Program-made: the position numbers and the translations under genes | Shown here: positions 10,057 through 20,585 of the stretch, in pieces | Layout of the letters: every line of letters begins with the position of its first letter | Numbering within the stretch: position 1 is the first letter of the stretch | The notes under the pieces: generated by a model | Seen by the model: the letters and a program-made list of their open reading frames with translations, nothing else | Database searches by the model: none | Told to the model about the DNA's origin: nothing | Origin: Hydractinia symbiolongicarpus | Lineage: Eukaryota > Cnidaria > Hydrozoa > Anthoathecata > Hydractiniidae | Assembly: GCF_029227915.1 (NCBI RefSeq) | Contig: NC_079887.1 | Span: 23,247,650-23,311,649 of the forward strand | Direction of reading: 5' to 3' | DNA length: 64,000 nucleotides

Positions 10057-12440
10057 AATAAAAAAGTATGCGGAAGGATTATTTTACGTGGTTTGTTAAG
10101 AAGGAAATGTTTTCATCAAGAAATGTATATAGATATTGTATTTATTTCAGAATATATATACACCATTTGTTTTACAAAAATAAACCGTAGTTGTATTCAT
10201 TTAATAAAAAAAAGTAATTAAATCAATAATACATTCTTGCGCAATGTATTATAAAACTTCGGGAAAGATTTTTATTATTTAATTACTTCACGCTAATACT
10301 TAAGGGAATAGCTTATCAATACACAATGCATCTCGCTATTGCAAGAAATATAATTGCTTCAATATTTCTTTGCGAGCGCATTGTTTTTAACACGCAAATA
10401 TAAACTCGCAAAACTCTTAAGGGCTTTAATTATAACAAAAGACAAATGACTGCCGTCCTCCACGCAAAGGTGTGATATTATTGTGTACGCGGTAGATTAC
10501 ATTCAGACTTTACTGTAGAATTATGCTAATTGTTTGAATTTTAGTCGAAAGTGAAAAAGTTAGACATCACAGAAATTTTCAGTTAGTAAAATTAGACAGA
10601 GGTATTCATCCAGTAAAAAGTTCAAAAGGTGGAAATCTTGATGTTCAGCTCATGTAAGAAAATAATTTAGTCTTTAGTGTAAAGTTTTTCGGTTGCTAAG
10701 GTGGTAGCCTTGTTGCTATGGAATATATATTGTACCATGTGAGCATATTTTTGAGTTGGGATGAATCAGTTTTTCTTTGTTTTCTCAATAAAATTATTAT
10801 TCTACATTAACCTAGCTTTTAGCTTGATTGCGAATTCCGAAAACAATCAATATTTAATGTGCAATATTAAATCTTGGTCTGTAAATTACTGGTCTGTATT
10901 TTATCAATATGTATGAAGAGTTTACAATTAAAGCAGGGAAGAAACATTAAGAACATGAATCATTTTGCCAAATAGCAGAGCAAAACCATCAAATTTGATG
11001 AAGTTGCAAACGTTTTTGTTTGTGGTTTTGTTTCTACTGGTCTGCATTTTACACAGATTTAGAAGGTTAATATCCAGTATTGATAGATTTAAAAGATAAG
11101 TTTCTTATATTTTTTTTGATGCACTCTAAATTTCCTTTCCATTCATATATAACATTATCTTAAGCAAAATTATTTTTGCTCTTTACCAGTGATGACATCG
11201 CTGTCATATTTGGTCCCAAAGGACCAAAACCCCAACCGCTCTTTTTTTCTTCTGTAAATTAAAGTTAAATGATTCATATCAATTAAAAAATTCACTTTCA
11301 GAAACAATAAAATGTTCTGTAAAACACATCTACAAACACTAAAAATGTGTCTTTTCCTGTTGCTACGGTATTTGGGCTTTTGCGTAGGATAGTGTCAGCC
11401 ATTTTGAAAAGTAATATAATTTTCATGAAGTGCACTTTATATCTGATTATGAGCAAAATTTCAAACCTCTAGCTACCATTAATAGATTTTAAATAATGTC
11501 CATATAAATATTATACCAATTTTCTATGCAATTGCACAATTAAAAAGTTGCCAATGTTTCCAAAATATCCAGCTTCCAGTCCTATACCTAGCTAAATGTC
11601 AAATTTTGACCGATTTCCAGGATATTCAAATGCTAATAACTTTTGAACTGCTTATTCTTGAGAGTTTAGTGACCCCTCCTTTTTTTCTCCCATTGAGCTC
11701 TTTCTAGTAACCCATGTTTCATAAAAATAATCAAAAGTTAAATTTGGGTGTGGAAATACTACCACAGGAGGACCTCTCTTACCCGCCCAAAATCCTGCCT
11801 ATGGCATCTTATTACGACGTCATGCAAATGCCACAGCCAAAAAAGCATACTGTTGAAAATAAAACAAATAACGTCACGCTGGAATCCATCTATCCAGTTA
11901 GTTAAGGCTGCACATGCGTTTCTTCTAATTCTAGCTAGCTAGAGAAAACACGAGAATTTCTCGAAATTCACAATCAGAACTTATTTTTCTAGCTACAAGC
12001 AGAACCTGATTTATTTTCAGATTTATATAACTAGTTAATTTGCGTAGTGAGGCGGTTATTCCAGTGTTGAACACTGGGCGAGTTAGTGTAAAAGCTGTTA
12101 GACAAACCCATGTGCTAAAAAAAGGTGTATAGCTACCAGAAAGAAGTAAAAAAAAATACAACTGGACACAGCCAAGCTACCATTTTAAATTAGAAAAGTC
12201 TCAAAACAACCCGTCATTGCAATGTACAATTTTACGGACTTAAATATTGAATTTACCCCGCGGTACATTTCGAGGGCACGCGTAAGCCGACAGTTTCTTC
12301 ATAGCGACAATTTAAAGAGAAGCAGGCAATCAAGGAAATAAATTGGTTTTTTATTTATCAAATATATATATTTTTACTTAAACTAAAATTTACAATAAAA
12401 ATCCAGAGACTTTGCAACTTGGTAAGTTGTACCAACACAT
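10057..12440. other. Intergenic, no gene recognised
   Basis: AT-rich sequence. Short open stretches at 11714-11942 overlap one another in two frames and carry no recognisable motif. Nothing else could be supported. Confidence 0.55.
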
Positions 12441-12513
12441 TTACAGTGACATCATATTGTTTGCATCTACCACATGGATCCACTCGCTATCCTTGTTCTT
12501 GTTGCATGCACCC
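12441..12513 (-). other. Possible orphan terminal exon
   Basis: On the minus strand a splice-acceptor-like TTTGTTTCAG is followed by an open stretch of 24 codons including the TAA stop (peptide ends NNMMSL). An AATAAA signal lies about 85 bases further on, near 12350-12356. This has the shape of a last coding exon with a short 3' UTR. No upstream exon could be identified, so it may be a relic or chance. Confidence 0.3.
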
Positions 12514-12855
12514 CTGAAACAAAAAAATCATATAAATTTTGGGAAGAAAGATACGAGCCAAGTAAGAAATACGAAATAAATACAATATATAATGTAGTAT
12601 AGTATACATAGTACATTTACTTTACACTTGTTTATATCACTAAGCACGCCCCTCAAACAACAGATGTTTTAGAAGTTACATCGGCGATACTCTGTTGCGT
12701 TATATTTCTTAGACAAATCGACTATTTAACAAAGACAATAAATAGAAAAAAAGGTGCTATTCTTGAGCAAAACGAAAAATTAGGAGTGTGCTTAAAGCAC
12801 AGTGCCAGAGTGGAAAAAAATAGCCACACGTAGGTAGATGTGCATATTATTTTAC

Positions 12856-13163
12856 ATGGCTGGCCTCACAAATATCGAGGGATATACCCTGGCTATTATT
12901 TCCAGAAAAGACCATGGCTTAGATGGAGAGTCCTAGGGCATTTAATGCTACGCAGACCCAACTAGGGCCCGCGCTCTACTTGACAACTCCCGGCAACATC
13001 CAACGGCCCACACAATGTGCCATCTCCCCAATTTCCCTCACATGGCTTGCGTTAACCCGAGGCTATGGTAACATTCACTCACCCATGTTGAATCACCGTC
13101 AAGAGGAATCGAACCTCGGTCTCCCGCACAGAGTACAAGAGCTGTAACCACTAATCTACGTAT
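12856..13163 (-). mobile_element. tRNA-derived SINE
   Basis: Read on the minus strand, the 5' end (13163 downwards) contains a tRNA-like A box (TAGATTAGTGGTTACAGC) and a perfect B box (GGTTCGATTCC), as in an RNA polymerase III promoter. It is followed by about 230 bases of non-tRNA body ending in a short AT-rich tail near 12856. The body is long and fairly GC-rich against its surroundings, which suggests a conserved core domain. Which core-SINE superfamily it belongs to was not determined. It encodes no protein and would depend on a LINE for movement. Confidence 0.65.
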
Positions 13164-13241
13164 GTTTTTCAACATAACTTAATTTCAAACATGCTTAGCA
13201 TAAAGGAACAGCAATCAGAAAGCCAGCCGGTCAATTAATAC

Positions 13242-13342
13242 CAACCTCGTCCTCAGAGTCTTGTGGCCCCTGAGCCGTTATTATTACGAAGTGACCACTA
13301 TCAACTTTATTAACAAGGCAAAATGTCCTGGGAACGAGGTTG
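13242..13342. mobile_element. Short MITE with 9-bp TSD (CAACCTCG family)
   Basis: The element starts CAACCTCGTC and ends GAACGAGGTTG, giving inverted ends. It is flanked on both sides by the same nine bases, AATTAATAC (13233-13241 and 13343-13351). A 9-bp duplication is typical of Mutator-like elements. Confidence 0.8.
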
Positions 13343-13351
13343 AATTAATAC

Positions 13352-14522
13352 TAAACCAACAAAAATGTCTGCAGAACACGCGAATTTATAACTCATATCA
13401 AAGGTTTTGACTTTTTCCAGTTTTGCATTGTTTCGTAAAAAATCAAATGGCAAGCAACACGAATAGTGATTTCATATAAATTTTGCCTTATTATATGTTA
13501 CACCACCATGATACGACAAAACCTAAACTGTTAAAAGTTTGAAATGCCACGACCACGACAATAATACGACGCCACGACGAAAACTGTGCGCCATGACATC
13601 TGGAACTCGGACGGTTTTTTTAATTCCTGTGCTTGTTTGGGTTACGAGTCTACTGTAGAACTATTCTCGATCCCAGAGCTCTTTGAGATAACTCAAGTTT
13701 TAATCTTAAAGAGGTATGGGGACGAGAATGCTGCAGAACCTTTTTACCAATCTTGTTACTAAGCAACTTTTAACTTTTCGAGCAAGGTTGTTACTTAATA
13801 ATAGACATCCAAATGATTCCATTACAACTCGGCTAGCGAGGATGTCCCAACTTCGATATCAATATTAAAACTGAGTGAAAGGTTGAAAAATAAATTGATT
13901 TAACACCAGTAAGGACAAAAAATAAAATCTTTCTCTTTTCGCTCTAGCATTTTTTATATAAAAAAGACGCAATAGGCTTCAACTCATAACATTAGCTCCT
14001 GAAAGTCAAATTCTCTGACTTTCGGGGAAATGTCTTTTTTTTAAAAATTGTTTTGATAATATATTTGTATAACTGGAGTCTATTGTTTTGTGGTCATTTT
14101 AATAACATTTAAATGTTTGTTTTTTAATTAAAATTCTTTAATGTTATATCGTATTTATTTTTGGAATTGTTAGAATAACCTTTCGCCCAGGCTGTTTTTT
14201 AAACTTTTTTATATAAAATTGCTAAATAAGCACTGGAAATGACACTGGTTATAATGCTTAATACGCTCGTTATAATCTTTTAAAAGACAAAATAAATCAA
14301 AGCGCACTCTCGTTTCTAGGGATCTTTGTCTTTTTGATATAAGAGTATCAAAAACGGTAAAAAAAAACCTAAGAACGAGGGTGACTAAATTGCAATTTAT
14401 AGTATTCTTGGCTGACCTGGTAAGGTAAAATAACAACCTTAACAGTGTAGTAAAGTTAAAAAAACAAAAATTCTTGCTTGTAAACATATTTAAACAACTC
14501 GGAAAAGCTGTTGTTCTCCAAG
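13352..14522. other. Intergenic with two decayed MITE-like ends
   Basis: CTCG...CCCAGAG near 13666 with GGGGACGAGAATG near 13718, and CTCGTTTCTAGGG near 14308 with AACGAGGGTG near 14373, look like worn members of the CAACCTCG MITE family. No gene is seen before the ATG at 14523. Confidence 0.45.
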
Positions 14523-14716
14523 ATGGATACGTTTGAAAATGATTTTGTGGACTTCAAAGTTAAAAAAAATGAAGATACGAATTGCCTTGCTGACTGTGTA
14601 GAAAACCAGCAGTCTCCAGATGCTAGTAATTCGGCCGGACCCAGGGTTATTGTGGCTGCTGTGAAGAGCATTAATGATGGAACAAAAAGGGCAAAACAAG
14701 AAGAAGAAGAAGAAAA
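14523..14716 (+). pseudogene. 5' coding fragment of the seven-transmembrane gene, cut off by Copia insertion
   Basis: An ATG at 14523 opens 63 codons of hydrophilic, acidic sequence ending in a run of Glu/Lys, then GAAAA at 14712-14716. The frame enters the LTR of Copia element 2 and stops after 17 LTR-encoded residues. If the insertion and one copy of the GAAAA duplication are removed, the frame joins exactly to 18972-20585, giving a protein of about 600 residues. The fragment is therefore the N-terminal cytoplasmic part of the downstream membrane protein. As it stands it can only give a short truncated peptide. Confidence 0.75.
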
Positions 14717-14886
14717 TGTTGATATATTCGGTCACGGCATTTTAGATGTTGTGATGACTAAGCATTTTTAGTTTTGTTCTAGAAGGTTCTACGCAATATG
14801 GTAGACCTTGCTTTTGCATAAGACTTACATTCGTACTTATAATTCTTGGTGTCACTTCTTGTGTTCAATCCTCCATCATGTTAACA
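14717..14886 (+). repeat. 5' LTR of Copia element 2 (170 bp)
   Basis: It begins TGTTGATATA and ends GTTAACA, and is identical to the 3' LTR. Its last nine bases contain the ATG (14878-14880) that opens the gag-pol frame. Confidence 0.95.
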
Positions 14887-17800
14887 GGTTATGGGCCCAG
14901 TGCCACCAGCCAGTGGAAGAATATTAGTTTCGATGGAGATGAAAGAAAGTTTGAATTGTGGGAAGTTAAATTTCTTGGATACATGAAGATACGCAAACTG
15001 AAACATGTTTTTGTTGGCAATGAGGACATATCTGCTGATGAAAATGAAACTGCTTTTTCTGAATTGATCCAATTCCTCGATGAACGTTCGATATCACTTA
15101 TAATGAGAGACGCACGTGACGACGGTAGAAAAGCATTCAAAATTCTCCAGGATCATTATGCTGGAAGTGGGAAACCAAGAATCATAGCCCTGTATACCCA
15201 ACTAACTTCATTAAAGAAAAGTGAGACTGAACCGATAACAGATTACATCTTGAGAGCTGAATCTGCTGCAAATGCACTTAGAAATGCTGACGAAATTGTT
15301 AGTGACGGACTACTTGTTGCGATGGTAGTTAAGGGGTTGCCAGATAGATATAAAGCATTTATTGCTGTAACCTCTCAATCAGAACATTTGATTCAGAACT
15401 TTCAGAAGTTCAAGCAATCACTCAAGAATTTTGAGGATACTGAACGTACTCGTACCGAGAAACCGGCTGGCGACAATGTTATGAATACTGTTGACCAGAG
15501 GCAGACACCGGGTAAATTGATTTGTTATAACTGTGGTAAAGCAGGACATAAATCATTTGAATGCAGAAATACCAAAAATAGAAAGTGGTGTTCGGTATGT
15601 AAGACCTCTTCGCATACTGACAAAGTTTGCAGAAAGCAAAAACATGCGACTAAAACTGTCAATGACAACACTGAAGTAAAAAATGATCATTCTTATGCTT
15701 TCAAAATTAGTGATAGCATCCATTTAACCAGTGACATTGGTGAGAAAATTTTAGTAGATTGTGGAGCTACAACTCACATCGTTAACACAGATGCAAACTT
15801 CATCCATACCGATGAATCTTTTAAGCCGGAAGAACACTACATTGAGCTAGCAGATGGCTCAAAGTCTAACAACCTTGCCAAGAAGAAGGGGACAGTTTTA
15901 ATTTCGTTGCAAGACAACAATGGGAATATTGCTGATGTCAAAATGGAGAATGTGTTATTTGTACCTTCATTTCCCCAAAATATATTTTCAGTCCAGTCGG
16001 CAACAAAAAAGGGTGCGAAAGTAGTTTTTGATGGTAACCGTGGGACATTAACTACTCATGATAATGTAAAATTTCCTATCAATCAACATGGTAGGCTATA
16101 CTATCTGTGTAAAACATCTGTTGGGAGAAATCGATTAGAAAGTCTTGAAATGTGGCATAAATTACTCGGCCACTGCAACATTGCTGATGTTCGAAAACTT
16201 GAAAATGTCGTTCAAGGTATGACCATTTCTGATTCAAGTCAATTCAATTGTGAAACATGCATCCTCGCGAAGAAAACTGATACCCGTAACCGAGATGCTG
16301 ATACCCGTGCCTCCAAACCGTTTGAATTAATTCACACAGACCTTGCAGGTCCTGTTGATCCTGTTGCAAAGGACGGTTTCAGATACGCTATTATTTTTAC
16401 CGATGACTACTCTGGGTGCTCGTTTACCTATTATTTGAAAGAAAAATCAGATGCACTGAAAGCGACCGAAAAATTTCTTGCTGATGTTAACCCATATGGC
16501 AAAGTCAAATCATTCAATTTCCATGCTGATATATTTCCAACCGGTGATGTGAGTCGCATGAAGAGTGATAATGGTGGTGAATATATATCTAACGAGTTTA
16601 AGTCGCTGCTCAGGAAAAACAACATAAAACATGAGCTATCTTCTCCACATTCACCACACCAGAATGGAACTGCTGAGCGTAATTGGAGAACATTATTTGA
16701 TATGGCCCGTGCATTGCTGATTGAATCGGGGTTGCCGAAATACCTCTGGACCTATGCATTGATGACCGCTACGCACATCAGAAACCGTTGTTTTGTTCAA
16801 CGCATCAAAAGTACACCATACAGTTTGATTACCGGTCGCAAACCTGATGTTTCCAAACTCCATGTCTTCGGAACTGTATGTTATGCTTACACTCCTAACA
16901 CGAAAAAGCTGGACCCACGATGCAAGAAGGGGTATTTTGTCGGTTATGATCGAGAAAGTCCAGCTTATCTTGTCTATTACCCTGATAACCACACCGTGAT
17001 GAAGCATAGAGTTGTAACCTTCACTGAAAAGTTTCAAAACGAAGAAACAAACGATGATCAAATCATGCCTCAAACAGCTGAAGTACCAGAACCAGCTGAA
17101 GTGTCAGTGGAGCAGTCAGAACCGAAAGAGCAATCTGAATCGCGATACCCGACAAGACAGCGACAGCCACCATCGTACCTAGCAGATTATGACCAGAGCG
17201 AAAACTCTGATGACAACGACCATGTGAGCTATATAGATTATTGTTATTTAATGGACACACCGCAAACATATCAGACCGCTATTAACCGAAATGACTCATG
17301 CAAGTGGAAAGCGGCAATGGATGAACAAATCGAGTCACTTCAAACCAATGACACCTATACGTTGACAGACCCACCAAAAGATCGCAAAGTTATCGGTGGA
17401 AAATGGGTATTTAACCTCAAAGGAGACCCAGAACAACCTATTTACAAGGCTAGATATGTTGCAAAAGGATTTAGCCAGATCGAGGGAGTTGATTATGTCG
17501 AAACGTTTTCACCAACCGCACGCATGGAGACAGTTAGGTCACTCATGCAGGTCGCAGTGCAAGAAAACCTTACCCTACACCAGATGGATGTGAAGAGTGC
17601 TTTCCTTCATGCTGCCCTTAACGAAGAAGTATATGTTACACAGCCGGCCGGGTATGAAATCGAAGGGAAAGTATGGAAACTAAACAAATCGCTCTATGGA
17701 CTGAAGCAAAGTGGTCGAAACTGGCACAACTTACTTCATGACTACCTAATAGAACTTGGTTTTAAACAATCAGCAGCAGATCCATGTCTCTTCTTCAAAC

Positions 17801-18795
17801 GCAATGAGAGTGAGATTATTTTTCTGTTGATATGGGTAGATGATATTATTATTGCAGGTAGTTCAACCGATGTCATAAACGAGATTAAAAGTCAATTGTC
17901 ATCGAAGTTTCATATGAAGGACCTTGGAACCCTATCAACTTTCCTTGGAATCAAATTTAGTCAACAAAATGGAAGCATTACAATGTCTCAAGCACATTAT
18001 CTTGAAAACATCTTGAAAGCTTTTGATATGCATAACTGCAAACCACGATCAACCCCGTGTGAGCAAAACGTTAATGCCTACATGGAAGCCAACCTTCAAA
18101 TCGATAACCAGCGAAAATACCGTCAAATGGTTGGAAGTCTGATATACGCAATGTCATGCACACGACCAGACCTTGCCTTTGTTGTAACGAAATTATCAGA
18201 AAAATTGTCTTGTCCTGAACCTGCTAACTGGGCAATGTTGAAGCATGTATTCCAGTACGTCAAGAAAACAACAGCGTATGAATTAACATTCACCGCATCA
18301 TCTGCACAACCGAGAATCTACGCCTTTTGTGATGCTGATTGGGCATCATCAACGAATGACCGCCGTAGTGTAACTGGATACCACATTAGCCTAAACGAGC
18401 TTGGACCGCCTATCAGCTGGAAATCCAAGAAGCAGACATCTGTCGCGTTATCAACTTGTGAGGCAGAGTACATGGCACTGTCCGCAGCGTGCCAAGAAAT
18501 TATTTATCTTAGTCGATTGGTTAGCGAGTTATTACTGTTTACCATGTTAACACCGATGCTTATGAATGACAACCAAGGTGCATTGTCTTTGGTTAAGAAT
18601 CCTGTTAAGCATTCGAAATCGAAGCATATCGATATACGCTTTCATTTTATTCGCGATTGTTACCGTGATTCCCGCATTTATTTGGATCACGTGCCGTCAG
18701 ATGAAAACATCGCTGACATCTATACTAAACCTCCGAAGAAACACTATTTACAGAAATTCGAACGATATCTTTTTGGACAGAAACTTGACCTCTAG
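14878..18795 (+). CDS. Copia gag-pol polyprotein (1305 aa)
   Basis: The frame opens at an ATG in the last nine bases of the 5' LTR and runs through the primer site; the next in-frame ATG is about 35 codons later, so this start fits an intact Gag best. Domains: Gag of the UBN2/retrotran type (1-200); two zinc knuckles, at about 216-229 and 238-251 (both CX2CX4HX4C); a protease with an unusual D294-C-G-A where Copia usually has DSGA; the integrase zinc region from about 425; the integrase core D488, D564, E600; reverse transcriptase VDD at 987-989; RNase H from about 1150. There are no stops or frameshifts. It belongs to a different lineage from element 1, since the sequences, LTRs and primer sites all differ. 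Confidence 0.94.
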   Translation: MLTGYGPSATSQWKNISFDGDERKFELWEVKFLGYMKIRKLKHVFVGNEDISADENETAFSELIQFLDERSISLIMRDARDDGRKAFKILQDHYAGSGKPRIIALYTQLTSLKKSETEPITDYILRAESAANALRNADEIVSDGLLVAMVVKGLPDRYKAFIAVTSQSEHLIQNFQKFKQSLKNFEDTERTRTEKPAGDNVMNTVDQRQTPGKLICYNCGKAGHKSFECRNTKNRKWCSVCKTSSHTDKVCRKQKHATKTVNDNTEVKNDHSYAFKISDSIHLTSDIGEKILVDCGATTHIVNTDANFIHTDESFKPEEHYIELADGSKSNNLAKKKGTVLISLQDNNGNIADVKMENVLFVPSFPQNIFSVQSATKKGAKVVFDGNRGTLTTHDNVKFPINQHGRLYYLCKTSVGRNRLESLEMWHKLLGHCNIADVRKLENVVQGMTISDSSQFNCETCILAKKTDTRNRDADTRASKPFELIHTDLAGPVDPVAKDGFRYAIIFTDDYSGCSFTYYLKEKSDALKATEKFLADVNPYGKVKSFNFHADIFPTGDVSRMKSDNGGEYISNEFKSLLRKNNIKHELSSPHSPHQNGTAERNWRTLFDMARALLIESGLPKYLWTYALMTATHIRNRCFVQRIKSTPYSLITGRKPDVSKLHVFGTVCYAYTPNTKKLDPRCKKGYFVGYDRESPAYLVYYPDNHTVMKHRVVTFTEKFQNEETNDDQIMPQTAEVPEPAEVSVEQSEPKEQSESRYPTRQRQPPSYLADYDQSENSDDNDHVSYIDYCYLMDTPQTYQTAINRNDSCKWKAAMDEQIESLQTNDTYTLTDPPKDRKVIGGKWVFNLKGDPEQPIYKARYVAKGFSQIEGVDYVETFSPTARMETVRSLMQVAVQENLTLHQMDVKSAFLHAALNEEVYVTQPAGYEIEGKVWKLNKSLYGLKQSGRNWHNLLHDYLIELGFKQSAADPCLFFKRNESEIIFLLIWVDDIIIAGSSTDVINEIKSQLSSKFHMKDLGTLSTFLGIKFSQQNGSITMSQAHYLENILKAFDMHNCKPRSTPCEQNVNAYMEANLQIDNQRKYRQMVGSLIYAMSCTRPDLAFVVTKLSEKLSCPEPANWAMLKHVFQYVKKTTAYELTFTASSAQPRIYAFCDADWASSTNDRRSVTGYHISLNELGPPISWKSKKQTSVALSTCEAEYMALSAACQEIIYLSRLVSELLLFTMLTPMLMNDNQGALSLVKNPVKHSKSKHIDIRFHFIRDCYRDSRIYLDHVPSDENIADIYTKPPKKHYLQKFERYLFGQKLDL
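14887..14900 (+). other. Half-tRNA primer-binding site (initiator Met anticodon region)
   Basis: GGTTATGGGCCCAG is complementary to the anticodon stem-loop of initiator methionine tRNA, whose loop reads CCCATAACC. Drosophila copia and yeast Ty5 use the same cleaved half-tRNA as primer. The site starts directly after the LTR and lies inside the gag-pol coding sequence. Confidence 0.8.
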
Positions 18796-18801
18796 AGGGG
18801 G

Positions 18802-18971
18802 TGTTGATATATTCGGTCACGGCATTTTAGATGTTGTGATGACTAAGCATTTTTAGTTTTGTTCTAGAAGGTTCTACGCAATATGGTAGACCTTGCTTTT
18901 GCATAAGACTTACATTCGTACTTATAATTCTTGGTGTCACTTCTTGTGTTCAATCCTCCATCATGTTAACA
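18802..18971 (+). repeat. 3' LTR of Copia element 2 (170 bp)
   Basis: It is identical to the 5' LTR and preceded by a purine run AGAGGGGG (polypurine tract). It ends at 18971, directly before the GAAAA duplication. It carries an ATG at 18963 that is in frame with the interrupted host gene downstream. Confidence 0.95.
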
Positions 18972-20585
18972 GAAAACTCCTCAGAAGAACAAAATTTAAT
19001 CCCAGTGTTAGAAATTGTTAACAAAAGAGACATTCCGGGTTATATGACTCCTATTGCTAAGAACGCAGACAGTGATGAAGATGAAAACGAGGCCTACAGT
19101 GACGATGATGGAGATTTTATCCTCTACACAGACTATGTTAAGAACGTAAACATAAACCATACCAACTATCGATGGTTTCTCATTCTATCTGCAATGTGGA
19201 TGCCAAAACGCTGGAACAAAAAGTATGGCTGCTTGGCTTCCATTTCATTTTATTTTTACAGAACCTTCCTTTCGTCTATTCTCCTGTCATTTATTAGTTT
19301 TGAGTTTGGGCTATTCTGTTTGTGCACTTATGAGACTTGGTTACAACTAGATCGAAAATTTCCCTTCACCATTGCTGATTATATAATTTGGAATGTGCGT
19401 TGGTTTTCCACCTACGTGTTGGGGACATGTTACTGCAGTATGGGGCATATTGCTAAATTACTGACAGGTATACAGTTACCTGTAATCGAATGGCAAAGAA
19501 ATCGCAAGAAACTTAACGCGTATTTGATTTTCATATTCCTGTTACTGGTTGCATATCCATGTGGCATACTGCAATTTGATCTAGACTGGCTAGAGAAGAA
19601 TCAAACGAATAAATATCGCTCCCTACCAAACCCTGTCATACTTATTTGGAAATTTATAAGTCGTTTGATCATCTTACCATCCTTTTGTTTACTTACCGTG
19701 GTTTTGCATTTGTTAGGGGATCATGTACTAGCCGTGGGGAAACGAGTCTGTGTTTTGTCCCTTAAGGATAGGACAAAACCATTGACTGAAGTTAGGGCTA
19801 TTTTTAAAGAATTAAAAACGCTGATTAGAAAAACTGAGCAAGCCTTGAGTCCGTACTTAATACTGCACTTATTTCTCTTGATATTTTGTGCTTTTACAAC
19901 CATGATGTCTACTATCGAACGGTTGGAGTTGCGAAGCAACAGTACACTTGATAAAAACCTGACCAGCAGTCCCTTGGTCTTCCCCATTGTTAATTTCGAT
20001 AAGCTTTTGAGAGCAAAGGAAAACTTGGAAAAAACAAAAACACTTTTAATTTCGAGTAGCATACAAGATAACTCAACATTGCTCAATGTTTCAAATACAA
20101 AAATGATTTATGAAAGTTTAACCAAAACTCAAGAGATTCAAATCGACTGGATGGAAAAGTTATTAACATTTCAATTGAACCAAAACAATTCCCTTAGAAC
20201 AGACTCCGACGCTTTTTACATTTTTATTATCAGTATCGAAGATAAGCGAAGTGCACTACGTGTTATACTGGATAACATACTCAGTCTTGTTGAGATATTA
20301 ATTCTATACATGGTTCCGCTCTGTTTAATTATTCGGATTGATTCGAACATATTAAAAGTTCAAGATTTTATAACAGATATAGACGTGCCAACCCAACTTA
20401 AGAATGGTTGGGTATTTAATACAGATGAAGAAATAAAGGTGACGTTGAAGTATGTTGCCACGGTACAAGGAATACGAGTGTTTGGAGTTCAGATCCAATT
20501 TTTTAAAACGTTAATACTAGCAGCTTTTGCACCATTTTGTGCGATTGCAATGAGAGGAATATGGAAGCACTATGGTTTCTTTTGA
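18972..20585 (+). CDS. Multi-pass membrane protein, possibly gustatory-receptor-like (interrupted gene, main part)
   Basis: About 538 codons to a TGA stop. An acidic N-terminal region (about 60 residues, rich in Asp/Glu) is followed by roughly seven hydrophobic segments, a hydrophilic loop after the fifth, and a short C-terminus right after the last segment. A long basic helix before the fifth segment and a final segment near the C-terminus resemble animal gustatory-receptor-like proteins (7tm_7 type, intracellular N-terminus), but this is a topology argument and no diagnostic motif was verified. The natural start is at 14523; a Copia element separates the two parts. In this allele translation could begin at the in-frame ATG at 18963 inside the 3' LTR, replacing the first 63 codons by three. 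There are no introns. Confidence 0.6.
   Translation, partial: ENSSEEQNLIPVLEIVNKRDIPGYMTPIAKNADSDEDENEAYSDDDGDFILYTDYVKNVNINHTNYRWFLILSAMWMPKRWNKKYGCLASISFYFYRTFLSSILLSFISFEFGLFCLCTYETWLQLDRKFPFTIADYIIWNVRWFSTYVLGTCYCSMGHIAKLLTGIQLPVIEWQRNRKKLNAYLIFIFLLLVAYPCGILQFDLDWLEKNQTNKYRSLPNPVILIWKFISRLIILPSFCLLTVVLHLLGDHVLAVGKRVCVLSLKDRTKPLTEVRAIFKELKTLIRKTEQALSPYLILHLFLLIFCAFTTMMSTIERLELRSNSTLDKNLTSSPLVFPIVNFDKLLRAKENLEKTKTLLISSSIQDNSTLLNVSNTKMIYESLTKTQEIQIDWMEKLLTFQLNQNNSLRTDSDAFYIFIISIEDKRSALRVILDNILSLVEILILYMVPLCLIIRIDSNILKVQDFITDIDVPTQLKNGWVFNTDEEIKVTLKYVATVQGIRVFGVQIQFFKTLILAAFAPFCAIAMRGIWKHYGFF

Larger units (their letters stand above)
14717..18971 (+). mobile_element. Copia-type LTR retrotransposon (element 2), complete, 4255 bp
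   Basis: Two identical 170-bp LTRs (14717-14886 and 18802-18971) enclose an intact gag-pol frame. The element is flanked by a perfect 5-bp target duplication, GAAAA (14712-14716 and 18972-18976). Identical LTRs, an intact frame and an exact TSD indicate a very young insertion. It interrupts the first coding exon of a seven-transmembrane gene. Confidence 0.96.
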
